A program made the position numbers and the translations under genes. This document shows positions 1 to 11,352 of a stretch of 64,000 nt of DNA, piece by piece. Source of the DNA: Paragyromitra xinjiangensis (lineage: Eukaryota; Ascomycota; Pezizomycetes; Pezizales; Discinaceae); the NCBI GenBank assembly GCA_038503065.1, contig JBCAMK010000013.1, positions 496,001 through 560,000 of the forward strand. Reading direction: 5' to 3'. The notes below the pieces were generated by a model. That model was not told the DNA's origin and did not search any database. It worked only from the letters and a program-made list of their open reading frames with translations. Within the stretch, counting starts at the first letter, position 1. Every line of letters starts with the position of its first letter.

Positions 1-486
1 ACTAGCGTCTCTAGCATGGGCTACTAATTCTATTTGAAATACCTAGCCCCATCTTGGAAGGCGTTAATCTTAATCGTAGATTTAGTTATTTCCTTTTGGG
101 TGGTATATATTTCCCAGGAAGTTTACTTTGACTGTCGCCTGCTGCAAACGGGCCATTCTGAATCCGCTCTGTTTTTGATATTTTATCTTGTACTTTTGTC
201 ATTACATCAGCACATATCGTTTCCTTTGTGGTGTCTGAAGAGATCCATAAGTTCAGACTATGTGAAGTCCCTGTTCTCGCCTAAATGTCTTCTAGGGCAA
301 CTCAGAGGCTAGATACAAGACTGGGGAAACTTTCACCGAAGTATTTACCTGGACCCGGAGGGTATCGTAACTACATGTAAAATTGCTAGACTACTGTCTG
401 AATTACCTAAACCTCTATGGGACGACATCCATTACCACAGATGAAAGGTCATACAAATTTCAATAGATTCAATTAGTCCTGGACTC
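1..486. other. Intergenic, no supported gene
   Basis: I see no supported coding gene. A 92-codon open frame at 34-312 lacks an ATG start and resembles nothing I know. One copy of the palindrome TACATGTA lies at 372-379. Confidence 0.5.
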
Positions 487-3400
487 TCAATATACCACAA
501 TTTGCACACACATGATGCTAATAAATACGGCTAACGCAGCCGCAAAAAACCCTGCCACTCCAAAACCACCTTGGATATCATTCCTTACAACTGTCCAAAG
601 GATTCCAAAAAGAAAGCAAATTAATAGTAAGAGAAATGCTAGGACGAAAATCCTAATCCGGCTAAACTTCTCAATGAAATGAATTCCCCATCCAAATTCG
701 GTGCTTGCGTTCGCCTCAATTTTTACCCGGCCGTCAACCTTCTTTGGCATTCGGTTAATAAGGTGATCTAAAGTCGGGGCGTGTTCAGGGTTGTGGAAGA
801 AGTGCATGAAGGCGTTGGGGCCGACGGGAGGAATTGTCTTCGCAGGCCGAGGGAGATATTCATAATGTTTCATTTCCGGGCCGGGGAGATCATTACGGGC
901 GGATATATCAACATCTTCCACGTAATAGAGCTCAAACTACACAAATTTTTAGTTTTATACGTAGGTATTCGTTAAATTCTTGGTTCAATTGCAATAACAC
1001 ACTATTAGAATACCCCAGGTAGTCACCGCAACAGAGGACCGTGGTAAATTTAGAGAGATTGATGAGAAGATTCTAGTGTAAGGTTTGAGTGTTTTTTGCA
1101 GTGCCATCTCACCAATCTTTCTGAACTTGCTTGAGCCGTGCCTTTTTCCCTGGGGCAGTGTGGCGAGGGGGTATGGGTTTGAATACCTTTACAAACTCTA
1201 TATGCCGCAAAACCTTCAATGAAAAAAGACATCTCCACCAACCGCGGGCCGTGTAGTATGCATGCCTTATATCCGCAAAGTGCTCTTGATCTTTTTTAGA
1301 AGGGGGAACGTCAAGATGTAATAAACGGATGCTGTCCCAGCGATTATTGTAGCATAGAAGAAGATATCTGTCTGTGTTCGCAGGACTATTTTTTTGTGCG
1401 GAGGAAGAAGAGTTGGATGTCTGAGCTACTGATATTGGTAAACCCTTATGGGATCTTGGAGGTGCGCTTTTGTCTCCAAAAGCCCATTTTGCAAGAGTGG
1501 GCAACGATAAACCGAGAAATGAGCCCCGAGTGTTCGATGTATTCGAGTGCTGTTGCACACCCGAATTGGGAGGGGTAGCCGACACACTGCGGCCTGGTGC
1601 CAACTCCAAAAAGTCGTCAAATATAACTGTGTTACAAGCCTAATTTTGGTCATTTTAGAAGCGTCCAAAATCTCGAATAGATTGATTTCAGGAGGGTGTT
1701 GCTACTAACACATTTCCAGCTCATGCGTGTGGGGAAAGCTTCGCTTCGTTTATGTGATGCTCTCATGATGGAGAATTCTAGGCGTGATATCATGTACTTA
1801 GTACTCCACATGGTATCTTCAAACCAGCTTGTAGTTCTCTTGCAAAAAACTGGCTCGGGTTCCACCTTCGCCTTATGTCCTGATTCCGTGGGGGAAACGG
1901 GCGCCGCTTGCGATCCTGCATGTATTCTCATGTCTTCTAGTGTAGCCCACGAGGCTGCCTCAAGATGCCTCGAGCCACCTAAAAGTGTGTGACTCGGGGC
2001 CGCTCGGGGTGTCTCGTAGGCCACACTGTCTACTTCCTTCACCTGCGCAAGATTTTGGTACGTTGGTGTGGGGCTCTTCACTGGTGCTAGAGTTTCTGGG
2101 TGCGCCTTGGGTGGTTCCTCTTCCTCCTCAGCACTACGATTGGGTGACGAGACATGACTGGAGTGTATTGATGGGGTGATAGAGCTGTGGCTTGTTGGTG
2201 AGAGTTTGGGGCATGCATCGGGTACATGTTGAAGAATTGGAGTACTGGAGTTTCTTTCAAAGAGCTTATGAGACTTGAGTTCGTCCTCAAGGGCGGTGAG
2301 CTGCGAGTCCATACTTGTCGCAGAATCATCATTTATCTGACCCCCATGCATGGGGGAAAAGGGCTCGTTAGGTGGTATATAACTGCTTGAGGGGAGCGAT
2401 AGACTACCCGAGGAGGAATTGACTATAGGTACATCTGATTCGTTCGCGATGAAACTGCCAACAGTATCCGGACATGTATTTTGGGTCGTAGCAAGCTGTG
2501 GATGAGCCCGACGTTTCTCCTTTTGGATGCTGGGCTCTAAGGTTGCCTGAACTTGTTCAAAGCTCTCTTTTGCTTCGGTAAGACTATAATTTTCTTCTTC
2601 CGGCCAATCAATCTCACTCTCGCTGTAATCTCCGTATTTCTCGCTCGCACAACCCGATATCCCACTATCTACGCATGAAACGGTATCGGATGAGTGTCCA
2701 TCTCCGACTAAAGCGACTATGGACGAGCATTTATCTCTGGGCGGGTCGGTTTCGTCCTCATCTTCATCGTCCGACCTCGAGTGAGCCCGCGCGGAAATCC
2801 TGAGCCCATGGAAAGGATTGACTTCTACTGAAGTGTCTGAATCGCTTGCGTCCGGGGTATGAGCTTCTTGTGCGCTGTTTTCTTCATTTTTCGGTATACT
2901 GTTCTCTTGTTTATCCTCATCACTCGGTTTCCACTCGGTTTCCCTCGTTTCTCGTTCGTTGTGCAAGATCCTCTCCCACTTACTGTATGTACTGGGGCTA
3001 ATGTTGTCGATATTTCGGTAAAGAGACTGGAACTTGAGCTTCTGGTACTCTATAGCGAGGACAGACTTGCCAGCGTAATTGATGGTAGTGGAATTAACCG
3101 TCCTCGAGCTCGAAGCTCCAATATTGGTCGCAACCGTAGACCCATGAGTTATTGTCACATCCCAACCGACATTTAGCCCAACTACTAGATATATATTCCT
3201 TCCCTCACAAATCTTTTCTTCGAGAAATTTGCGTGTTTTGGGTTCAGAGCATGCATCTTTAAACCACATTGCAGAGTTGCGGAGCTTATAGGTCGTGATC
3301 TGCGGTGCCCTCAAAGCTGTGTCATGGTTTTTATCAGGGGCAGAAAAGATATTGTTGATATAGGATCGAATTATTGGGCTGCTGGCCCTGAGAATTTCTT

Positions 3401-3641
3401 CGTAGTTATTCCAGATGACCGTACCAAGCTCTTGGGCGGTAGGCCGGTGGGGTAATGGGTCGCAGTACTCTTCAGAGGGTTCTTTAGAATTAATGATAAA
3501 ACGCCCAAGCTGGACCAGCGAAGCGGGTAGCTCTTCAGTCACAGTGTAGTGAAGTTCTGCCCTCGGTTGAGCGCCCGCCCCCGGTAGAAGTTCAGCGAAG
3601 TGTATCGAGGGATGGTTTCCTGGGTCTGGGCTGATCTTCAT
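487..3641 (-). CDS. Fungal-specific membrane protein of unknown function, three exons
   Basis: The model joins exons 3641-1710, 1639-1187 and 936-487 into about 944 aa. The introns are 70 nt (GTTAGT...TTAG) and 250 nt (GTATTC...GTAG), and both keep frame. The N-terminal ~210 aa include a motif GKSVLAIEYQKLKF. A long acidic, Ser-rich disordered middle runs to ~residue 640. The conserved C-terminal block starts at VIFDDFLELAP and passes through HIEFVKFELYYVEDVDI, PPVGPNAFMHFF and TEFGWGIHF. It ends in two hydrophobic helices separated by RNDIQGGFGVAG. I recognise this C-terminal block as a widespread filamentous-fungal family with no assigned role; the helices imply membrane anchoring. The N-terminal part resembles modules seen in other fungal multidomain proteins, but I would not name it. 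The exon junctions are well supported by family motifs reading across them. Confidence 0.8.
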
Positions 3642-4599
3642 CGAAGAATACGGGTGAAATTGATTAGTCGGCTGATTTGGGGGTTGTCTTTGACAAAGCG
3701 TACTGCTCTTGAGAAGTATGAGGATTTATAGAGTTGGTGATGTCTCGGCGATTTCTCACCTCTTTCTCGCAAGGCTCTGGGATGTGAGGATCTGTAGAGA
3801 GGTGGCTCTATGGCCATGTTTTATTAGGTGGGGTTTGGTGGTTATGGGATCTGATTGGCAAGGCTGGCAGCGAATTAGAAGCTCTTTTTTGCACTTTATA
3901 TATCTTGCTAGCCCCGTCGTAGGCCGTCGTCCCGAAAAAAGCAACCTTGACGGTTTCACAGGGGTGAATTAGTGGGTGTTGTCGTGGGTTTCGATGTCAG
4001 AAACTATGTATGGTATTAGCGAGAAGAGTTGAGGAGGTATTGCTAACCTGGAGTTTGTCCTTGAGCCTACGCTCGAAGAAATCCGTTCAATCTCGCCAAA
4101 GACTTGCTTGGATGTTGCAAGAGGCGCGAACTGCGGACTTGACATTAGCAGCGGCTAGTATAGGGAAGGGGGTCGCTGGGCGCTTCACAAGGCGCACATA
4201 CTCCATACTAAACGCCACTTGCGTCTCTTCTTTCAGCTGCATGCCACCATTATCAAGCCGAGGCTTCTTATTCATCTAAAAAGCCAGTTTGCTACCTTTA
4301 GAGATAATATCCAAAAAGTTCCTGTCGGGAGTGTAGAAGGTTCCACCATTAGTATTTGCCTCCCTCTATCGAGGGCTTAAATCTCCATAGAACTTCGTGG
4401 TACGGTAGCTCGAAGGTAGACCATATTTCGTTCCTACTCGATGGATTCCCCTTTTCTCACCCGTGAGATCGTACCAAGAGGTCATAGCCCGCAAGGCATT
4501 CCGTAATATCATAAAAGTAATATGTTACAATTTGTTCGCTCAACCGTACACCATTGGAAAAACTCCCCATGATATATAACAAGCAACAAACCTCCTACC
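3642..4599. other. Intergenic between membrane-protein gene and PSY4
   Basis: Open frames of fewer than 90 codons occur on both strands (for example 3709-3972 and 4010-4279), with no recognisable domain or convincing gene structure. The part nearest 3700 is presumably the promoter of the leftward membrane-protein gene, and the part nearest 4600 the 3' end of PSY4. Confidence 0.45.
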
Positions 4600-6032
4600 C
4601 TAGGAATCTGCCTCCTTTTGGGCCGCTTCCGCTTTTCCATCACTTGCTGCATCCAACTGCATTTTATCCTCGAGCTCCTTTGCCTTCTCTTCCTCTGCTT
4701 TTTCCTCCTTCACATCTACCTCCATATCGTCCTTCTTCTCTTCCTTTGGGCTTTCCTCCTTCTCATCAGCCTTTTCATCCATCTTCTCTTCTTTCTCCAC
4801 CTCCACCTCCACATCTACTTTCGCTTCAACTTCAACTTCCACCTTATCCTCCCCCATCGTAGTATCCATCCCCACTGGCACCAAAACTGCCATAGATGGT
4901 GGACTCCTCGCCTCCTCCGGGGTCCTCGGCGGATCCGGAAAGACCGTGCCCTCTGGCTGCGGCCCCACATCCTCAGGCCCCAACGGCGGCAATGTACCCG
5001 TCTGGTGCTCATCATGTGGGGCACTCGGAACAATGTTCAGCTCTTGTTCATGTCGCAGCAGCTCTCCCTGCGAGATGCCATTAATCGCCGAATCGCCACT
5101 CTCACTGGATGGGTTCACGCTCGTGTCTTCGGTCAATGCTGAGGGTGTTAGCCATGGAATAGGACTCAAGAGTGCTCCGCCGAGACTTTCGTCGGAGCCG
5201 AGAGTGAATGCTGAGCCATTGGGTGTGGCATCGACTACGCTCGGGGGTAGTGGGAAGGCGGTGACTGGAGAGGAGACGGAGAGGACGCGTTGGAGGGCCC
5301 GGAGGAATTTCTGGAGGGACCTGTAGTGTTTGGTTGGGTCGCGGAGGAGCTCGGCCATGCGTTGGACGGTGTAGGGTGGGGCGATGTCGAATTGGGTGGT
5401 GAGGATGTGGGAGAGGTTGGTTAGGAGGGAGAGGTCGTCGGGGTGGAGGGTGCCTGGGGGTGGGGTGACATCACGGAGAGCTTCTGGGACTGGTGGGGGG
5501 GAGGGGAAGGCAGGGACAGGAGGCGCGGGTGCAGAGGTGGTATCCTCTATGGGGTGGCTGGGGGGAGTAGTGGTTTCGAGAGTGGTTTCAGCTGCTTCTG
5601 GAGGCTCGGAGACGAGAGTTGATTCGGAGGAAAGAGCTGGTGGGAATTGAGAAGGCTGGGAGGGAGCGGCAGAGAGAACGTTAATGTCGGGTTGAGGTAT
5701 GATGGGGCGTTGGGGGAAAGAGGTATGGGCAATCTAGAGCTTGGAGTTAGTTCTACAGTACTTTTATTTGACAGAACGAATATACTGGGAGGATAGCGAA
5801 CATTATCGAGTCGCTGTAGTAAACGTTTCAGTAATTCTGGCCACTCATCACTACACTTGTTATTAGCAGTGCCCTAGCAAACTAGCTCCAGTCCGCGGAA
5901 GCTCACACTTCTACTGAACCATCTTTGATGATCTCGTCGAGAATCGCCTCGTCTGTTTATTATAGTCGAGTCGCCAATCAGCTTCAATATCCCTAGCCGA
6001 GCACATTACAGAGGATTCTTACCGGTTCTCAT
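4600..6032 (-). CDS. PSY4: Protein phosphatase 4 regulatory subunit 2 (Psy4/PPP4R2 family)
   Basis: This is the regulatory subunit of PP4 (Pph3-Psy2-Psy4), which in yeast dephosphorylates gamma-H2AX and helps cells recover from DNA damage. Proposed exons are 6032-6023 (only 10 nt), 5952-5907, 5850-5778 and 5733-4600, giving about 420 aa. The first three read MRTDEAILDEIIKDG, then VDEWPELLKRLLQRLDN, the typical Psy4 N-terminus. After a Pro-rich linker comes a helical block: DDLSLLTNLSHIL, QFDIAPPYTVQRMAELL and HYRSLQKFLRALQRVLSVSS. The last ~80 residues are an extreme Lys/Glu-rich tail. The third donor (GTTCTG, 44-nt intron with an ACTAACT branch site) is the least certain junction. A 633-bp gap separates it from the divergent gene at 6666. 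Confidence 0.82.
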
Positions 6033-6665
6033 TGCTTCTGTGGGGATAAGAGAAATGCGGACGTCGCGAATATGCGCGTATGAGTGGCAGGTGTTGGTGG
6101 AGTTCGCGATAAGGCTGAATAGTTACACAACTCGCTTGCATGGATACAATGCTATTGTCGGCCCAATACCTGCAACCTCGGTGATTGGCCCATGCGAATT
6201 AGAGAAATGATCAAAAGTAGAAAAAGAACATCTCCAGGGAAAATCCCACCAAAACATTCATTCACCTTCTTTCGTCCCTGACTAACCTTACCCACCTGCA
6301 GCTGGCATCGACTCTTCTAGCAGGGCAGGTGGGATGCCCCGACCAGACAGCTGACGTCGTTCGTTGACTCAAGGGTTAGGTAGCGCAGGCTGTCTTGGCA
6401 CCAGGAACAGGGCTTAGCCAAAGAACGTCTCTCCATCCAACAACCTTCGTTCTCGCATCCACAACCCGAGGATAAAATCAAACATCTCATCACTCGCTCA
6501 TTTGCGAAACCCCCACTAAGGCTTCAGCTTCAAAAGCCATAACTGAAGCCCCGTCCGCTACCTGATCCAACTATCTCTCATTCACCTTTCTCCCATCATA
6601 CACCCTCACTCGCACCCAGACATATCAACGTTTATCTTACCGATATCTAGATAAGCTTTCTCACT
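6033..6665. promoter_or_regulatory. Divergent intergenic region between PSY4 and an orphan gene
   Basis: This spacer between two divergent start codons presumably holds both promoters. The right half is CT-rich (about 6420-6610), as is common before fungal start sites. I found no clear TATA box. Confidence 0.35.
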
Positions 6666-7280
6666 ATGGCTATCCTGCTCGCCTATATCGATGCCGAGCC
6701 AGATCTCAGATGCAAACGCAACGCTTTATCTATTCCCGCTGCAGCGGCTGCTCAGAAATCCTACGCGAAAATCCGTAACAGCCGGAAAATCGCCACCACT
6801 CCCCACGAGGCCGCAACTGATGAACCGCCAACGGTTTTACCACCTGTTCACTTGGTCCATGAGCCAGATATACAACATCAGGGCCCCGTCAAAATTACTC
6901 AGCCCACCGGGTATAGAGTTGTGCCTCTAGAGCTGGAGGGACTGGATAGTGTTACGGCATTTAACACACAATTAAACTCCCGACGCTCAACTTCCTCATA
7001 CACTTCCACTTCCCCTGTGGCAAAGCTGAAGGAGAAGAAACGAGTCACGTTCGCTAAGAAGCTTGATATTATCCCCCCGGTTTGTACGGACCTTGTGCTT
7101 TACAGGGAGTATAGACTTGATTCATCCCGGCTAAATACAGAAACTCGGAAAATGAGGAGGATTCTTTGGAGTGCATTTTTGGTCATGGGCTTGGCGGTTA
7201 TGGAGTATTTTTCTCTTGTTTTTTTTGGAGAATCGTTGGGTTTCTTTGGAATGGATTTTTCAAAGGTGTTTTTGATTTGA
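6666..7280 (+). CDS. Hypothetical protein with C-terminal membrane segment
   Basis: A single-exon frame of 204 aa starts with ATG after a CT-rich leader. The N-terminal ~130 residues are basic, Pro/Ser-rich and probably disordered, including KEKKRVTFAKK. From ~residue 160 a basic stretch (ETRKMRRIL) is followed by a hydrophobic segment, FLVMGLAVMEYFSLVFFG, consistent with one tail-anchor-like membrane helix. I do not recognise a family. The frame could continue through an unrecognised 3' intron. It counts as a gene because of its length, its ATG context and the predicted tail. Confidence 0.5.
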   Translation: MAILLAYIDAEPDLRCKRNALSIPAAAAAQKSYAKIRNSRKIATTPHEAATDEPPTVLPPVHLVHEPDIQHQGPVKITQPTGYRVVPLELEGLDSVTAFNTQLNSRRSTSSYTSTSPVAKLKEKKRVTFAKKLDIIPPVCTDLVLYREYRLDSSRLNTETRKMRRILWSAFLVMGLAVMEYFSLVFFGESLGFFGMDFSKVFLI

Positions 7281-8153
7281 ATAGGTGGTCTCTTACAATT
7301 ACATGTAATGATTAATTATGGGTTACTGGGTATGGTAATTGAAATATTTGAACTTGATGCAGCTGGTTTTCGGCTTCTTCATGTTATGTGCTGGGTTGCT
7401 TCATTCGGTGCTGCCTGCCCTACAAATGCTCTCTCATTCAATACGTAACCACTCATGAGCGCCGTAACTCCATTTTTTGTGATGTCGAGAATACCATATA
7501 GTGCCATTGGATGTGGTGATAGTGACGTTCTATCGTAAATACATGTAATGAGCATTAGTTCACATAACCTTCTGTGGGTGTATGAAAGTAGTTTGATTTA
7601 AGTCTATAGATAAAACGAGAGCAATATTGAAGAAGACTGTCTGCTATTATAACGAAGAGATGCGCACATAAGAATAAAGTCTAAAGGGACACATTCGCAA
7701 ACCTACACTCACATTTCCCTAGAAACCCTCAAGGCATGAACCGACAAAGACCTGAATATCCGTAAATGAAAGTTTTCGACTAATACGTCACTGGCTGATG
7801 ACATCACCCCCGGTCCCATCGTGAAAGCCTACTCAGTAACTTCTTAAGTCAGCCTCTCAGCAATTACTAACCTTACCTTCAGCATAGCAGTCCTCATATT
7901 CTAAGCGACGATATGCTTCTTTGGTAACCATTTCTCTTCTCTAAATTGTGTTATCCTGTCCTTTGTGTCAGTAGGTCCTTCTTCGAGATTAGCTCCTTCT
8001 AACACTAACTTCTTGAGGTTTTGGCTATGCGGATCAGGCCAACAATCTGGTATCGGAGGATGGCGCTGGGCTCTGCCTCTCCTTTGATATCCTTGAGAGC
8101 ATGGGAGACGTTGATTTTTTCGGCAGCGTCGGTGATGTTGCAGGATGCCGGAG
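7281..8153. other. Intergenic, no gene seen
   Basis: No supported gene. Two copies of TACATGTA lie at 7310-7317 and 7540-7547 in the A/T-rich 3' flank of the preceding gene. The right end leads into the target duplication of the transposable element at 8154. Confidence 0.5.
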
Positions 8154-8647
8154 GGGGGGTTTGGTGATGTTCACGAGCCTGTTCGAGACGAGCCCGGGAA
8201 AGAGCTCGAGCTGGCTCGGCTCGTGGCTATTAGGGCTTGCGGTGTTCGAGTTGATTAGTTAGGCTCGAGCCTGGAGGAGCATTGGGGACCCGGGTGACTT
8301 GAGCGGGCCCGGGAGGGAGTGACTATATGTGAGCGATGTTAAAATTTTGTATGTTGAATCCCCTTACTAGTGTCATAATGTACTATATACAAATAAGAGA
8401 AACAAAGGAGGCAGCAATACAACTAAGGTTCCTCCTCCGTATCAGGTTTATCCCCATAGCAGTTCCAAAGCCTCACCACCCACCCAATCTATATATGATT
8501 AGTCAAGGCTCGAGCCCAAAGCTCGAGCTTCTAAAATTGAGGCTCGAACAGGCTCGGCTCTTGGGTTCTTTGGCTCGTGCTGTTCGAGCCCAAGGCTCGA
8601 GCTCAAGGCTCGAGCTGGCTCGGCTCGTGGACATCGCTAGGGGGGTT
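8154..8647. mobile_element. Non-autonomous hAT-type MITE with 8-bp target-site duplication
   Basis: The element spans 8162-8639 (478 bp) and is flanked by an exact 8-bp direct repeat, ggggggtt, at 8154-8161 and 8640-8647. Its ends are imperfect inverted repeats: the left end begins TGGTGATGTTCACGAGCC, and the right end read inward begins TAGCGATGTCCACGAGCC, matching at 15 of 18 positions. Both ends carry many subterminal repeats of the type gctcgagc/ggctcg (8180-8245 and 8507-8632). An 8-bp duplication, short TIRs starting TAGNG and dense subterminal repeats are the textbook signature of hAT elements. There is no transposase inside, so it would need one in trans. The 136-codon frame overlapping it is an artefact of the repeats. 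Confidence 0.85.
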
Positions 8648-10279
8648 GGGCGAAGACATGACTATAAGGTTGAAGATGAGCAGAGAAGGAGGTGGTCTCG
8701 CTGTTACAGTCAGCTGGTAGCTGGTGGGGATGAAAGCGAGAGGTGAATTACTGGATGCTGACCCCAAAAGAGGGGTAAGCTGACTTGTCCTGATCGTATT
8801 TTTCCAATGGTTTTGTGCAATTGGAATACCTCTTTCGTTCACCGACGTGAATTGCCTTGCATAAATTTTGGGGACCAGCACGAAACTATAGGAGATTTTA
8901 TCTAAATTAGTCGTTATTGCTAGTTGTTCAGTTCCTAGGTATCATAAATGAGCATAATTCGAATTTGGTTCTTTGTTGACGAGCGATTCGCAAGGAGTCA
9001 CTATAAGATAGCACTCAAGAAGGGGGGGCTGTATTAAGCCCAAATTGCATCGAATCAACACGTATTTGTATGTGCTACTGAAGTTGAAAGGTAATAAGGA
9101 TTGCTAAAAACACCGAGTGATGGGATATGATGGCAGTATAGATGCCAAGATCTACGATTGAAATAACCACAGAATGGCCACGAAAATTTTCATCGCAATT
9201 CTCTAAAACCCGAGAAGATTTTCTATTTGGGGTATCCTTCCGTTAGCCGCTGCCTTGGCTCCAGCCAGAGACCAGATTCCGCGGGTTCGGATTTCCCCCC
9301 ACGAATCTCTAAATTATTCCACGAACCAAGTTGCTACCTCACAAAGTTGCCCTGCTTTCATATTGCTTATCTTCTTATCGGCTCAATGATCAAGAACGGA
9401 AGGACGGAGCACCTTCCGCAGGCTTTTTGAAGGAGGGAACGGATTATCTGGATCGGAATCGGGGATAAAGAATCGGAGTGTCGCCGAGCGGATCATTCTC
9501 TTCCCGTTGATATAATCAAGGACACTTGTAATCAGCGGTAGTGATGTGATACTGAGGGAATTGATGAACGCGTAAGATCTGCGCGTTTTTCCCTGTCAAA
9601 AACAAACCCTAACCCATGACGTTTTTTACAACCCGCTCTATGACGTCGGCTTTGTAAGTCTGTGTGTTGTTTGCAGAAGGTTCTTTGTTAAGGGCGGAGA
9701 CGGGCTCAGGAACACGAGACTTTGGTAAGACTTTGCGAATGAGATTGTTAATAAAAATAAGTTAGATAAAACGCCTGCAGGAGGTTCACTTCGTATTCGA
9801 GTGACTTTTCGCAAGGCTGGTGACTGTAATTGGAGGCTCTGGAAGGGCTGGGGTTATTTCGGGTGGGCTTGGCGGGTAATATTTGAGATCCTATGACGTG
9901 TAAGCGAGGTGTGCTTCGTCATCCCCCACTTTGTAATGGTAAGCTCGCCTTGGAGTTCTAACTGCGGCTTCCGGCTTTGGCATTTCTTGTTCGACTGTCA
10001 GCTGCTGCGTATGCAATATGAACCCTTGAGTTCTTGTACTTCTTTTCTACTTCCCTTCCCTCCCTTCCGTTTCTCTTCCTTTCATCTTCCCCTCTTTGTT
10101 CACACCTCTATTTCGAGCTCTATCTCCACGAATTTCAACCTATTCATCAGCATCAATTTTCATCTCAACATCGGCCATCTTGCTACTGCAAATAGACCGT
10201 TATCACTTTAAAGCTTTAACAACATTTATACTGCTATAGCAGAAATCAGTTTTACAACTTCTCTATTGCTACACTCAAA
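8648..10279. other. Long intergenic region; right end is the promoter/leader of the Pal1 gene
   Basis: No supported coding gene. From about 10035 to 10115 the sequence is a strong CT-rich tract, usual near fungal transcription starts, and the stretch to 10279 is probably 5' leader. The frame at 9909-10211 lies in this leader and has no domain. Confidence 0.5.
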
Positions 10280-11352
10280 ATGGCCGTAAAGCAAGACAAC
10301 GCCTGGGTAAGTGAACAGCCGGGGCCCGAGTGTTACACTTCACCCCAATTCCTGCTCCAATCACAATTGCTCAACCCCGCTTACTCTTGGCTTCACTACC
10401 TTTCTAGGCCAGCCAATATATCCTTGACCCACTAAACGGTACTGAGGCATGGCAAGAAACGGGGCCCTACCAACAAACCCCTTCAACTTCTGCCCTTCCT
10501 AAGCCTAGTCGAGGTCACTCAAAGTCCGTTTCGTCCCGAAAAACCCCCGAGATCCGCCCACCTCGCCCTCCACATGGTCGATCTTTCTCAGCCGAGTCGA
10601 TCCCCCGCCCACTTGAGCAAATTAAGCGAGAGAACCGTCGAGCGAACCGTGCACCACATTTGAAGAAGTCTAGCATTCCAGGGCCGGATACGATTGATCG
10701 GTTGGATAATGTGCTTGGTGGAATCCCATATCACCACGAGGGACCTTTCGATGCTACCCTGTTAGCTAGACAAATCCCGGGGAGAGGCCCCGTCGAGGCG
10801 CTTGCGAGGAGTAATGCGGAAGCCCTAGCTGCAACACCGAGGGCAAATATTATCGATAGTTTGGAAAGACACAGGCCTTTACAGGGGATAGCTTCGGTAC
10901 CACCGGGAATGAGGGCTCCAGGTGGTGATATCATGCCTGACTATGAAGAGTATGATATCCAGAGGATCGATGGCAACTACAGGAGATATCCTGGAGTAGT
11001 ATGTTTTCCGGGTTTCCGCGAAAGAGATTGAAGTTATATCTAACGCTGTCCATAGAAATATCGCGACGAAGACCTTAAAGGCAAAGGCGAGCCCGGTTAT
11101 ACGCTGGATGAGTTTGATAAACAACAAAAGGCTGCTCGTAAGGCACGCCGGGGTATGTCTCTCGGTCAGGAGTCATATGAGATGCGACCCGAGCCGAAAG
11201 GCGGTGCCCATACACTTGCGGTGCCCCGTCAATCGCTTTCTACTGGAAGCTCCACAGGCGTAAGAAGGCACAAAAGCTCTGCCGGCCGGATGGAAGGTGG
11301 AGAATCATTTGGTGATAAGCTCAAGAAGAGGTTTGCTCTGGGGAGAAAATAG
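10280..11352 (+). CDS. Pal1-family cell morphology protein
   Basis: Pal1 proteins in fission yeast localise to growth zones and cortical endocytic sites and support cylindrical cell shape. Exons 10280-10306, 10408-10998 and 11056-11352 give 304 aa. The introns are 101 nt (GTAAGT...TTCTAG) and 57 nt (GTATGT, branch CTAAC, CATAG), both in phase 0. Key blocks are DTIDRLDNV (~residue 96), YHHEGPFDATL, GPVEALARSNAEALAATP, NIIDSLERHRPLQGIASVPPG and, after the second intron, KGKGEPGYTLDEFDK. These match the Pal1 domain order. The N-terminal ~90 residues are Ser/Pro/Arg-rich and probably disordered, and the C-terminus is basic. The first coding exon is only nine codons. It stands alone between two gene-poor stretches. 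Confidence 0.85.

Noticed and set aside
4618..5142. 174-codon hydrophobic frame opposite PSY4
   Set aside because: It is the antisense of the Lys/Glu-rich Psy4 tail (gaa/aag codons read as ttc/ctt) and has no family support.
8336..8746. 136-codon frame inside the hAT-type element
   Set aside because: It is built from the gctcgag subterminal repeats and runs out past the element's boundary.
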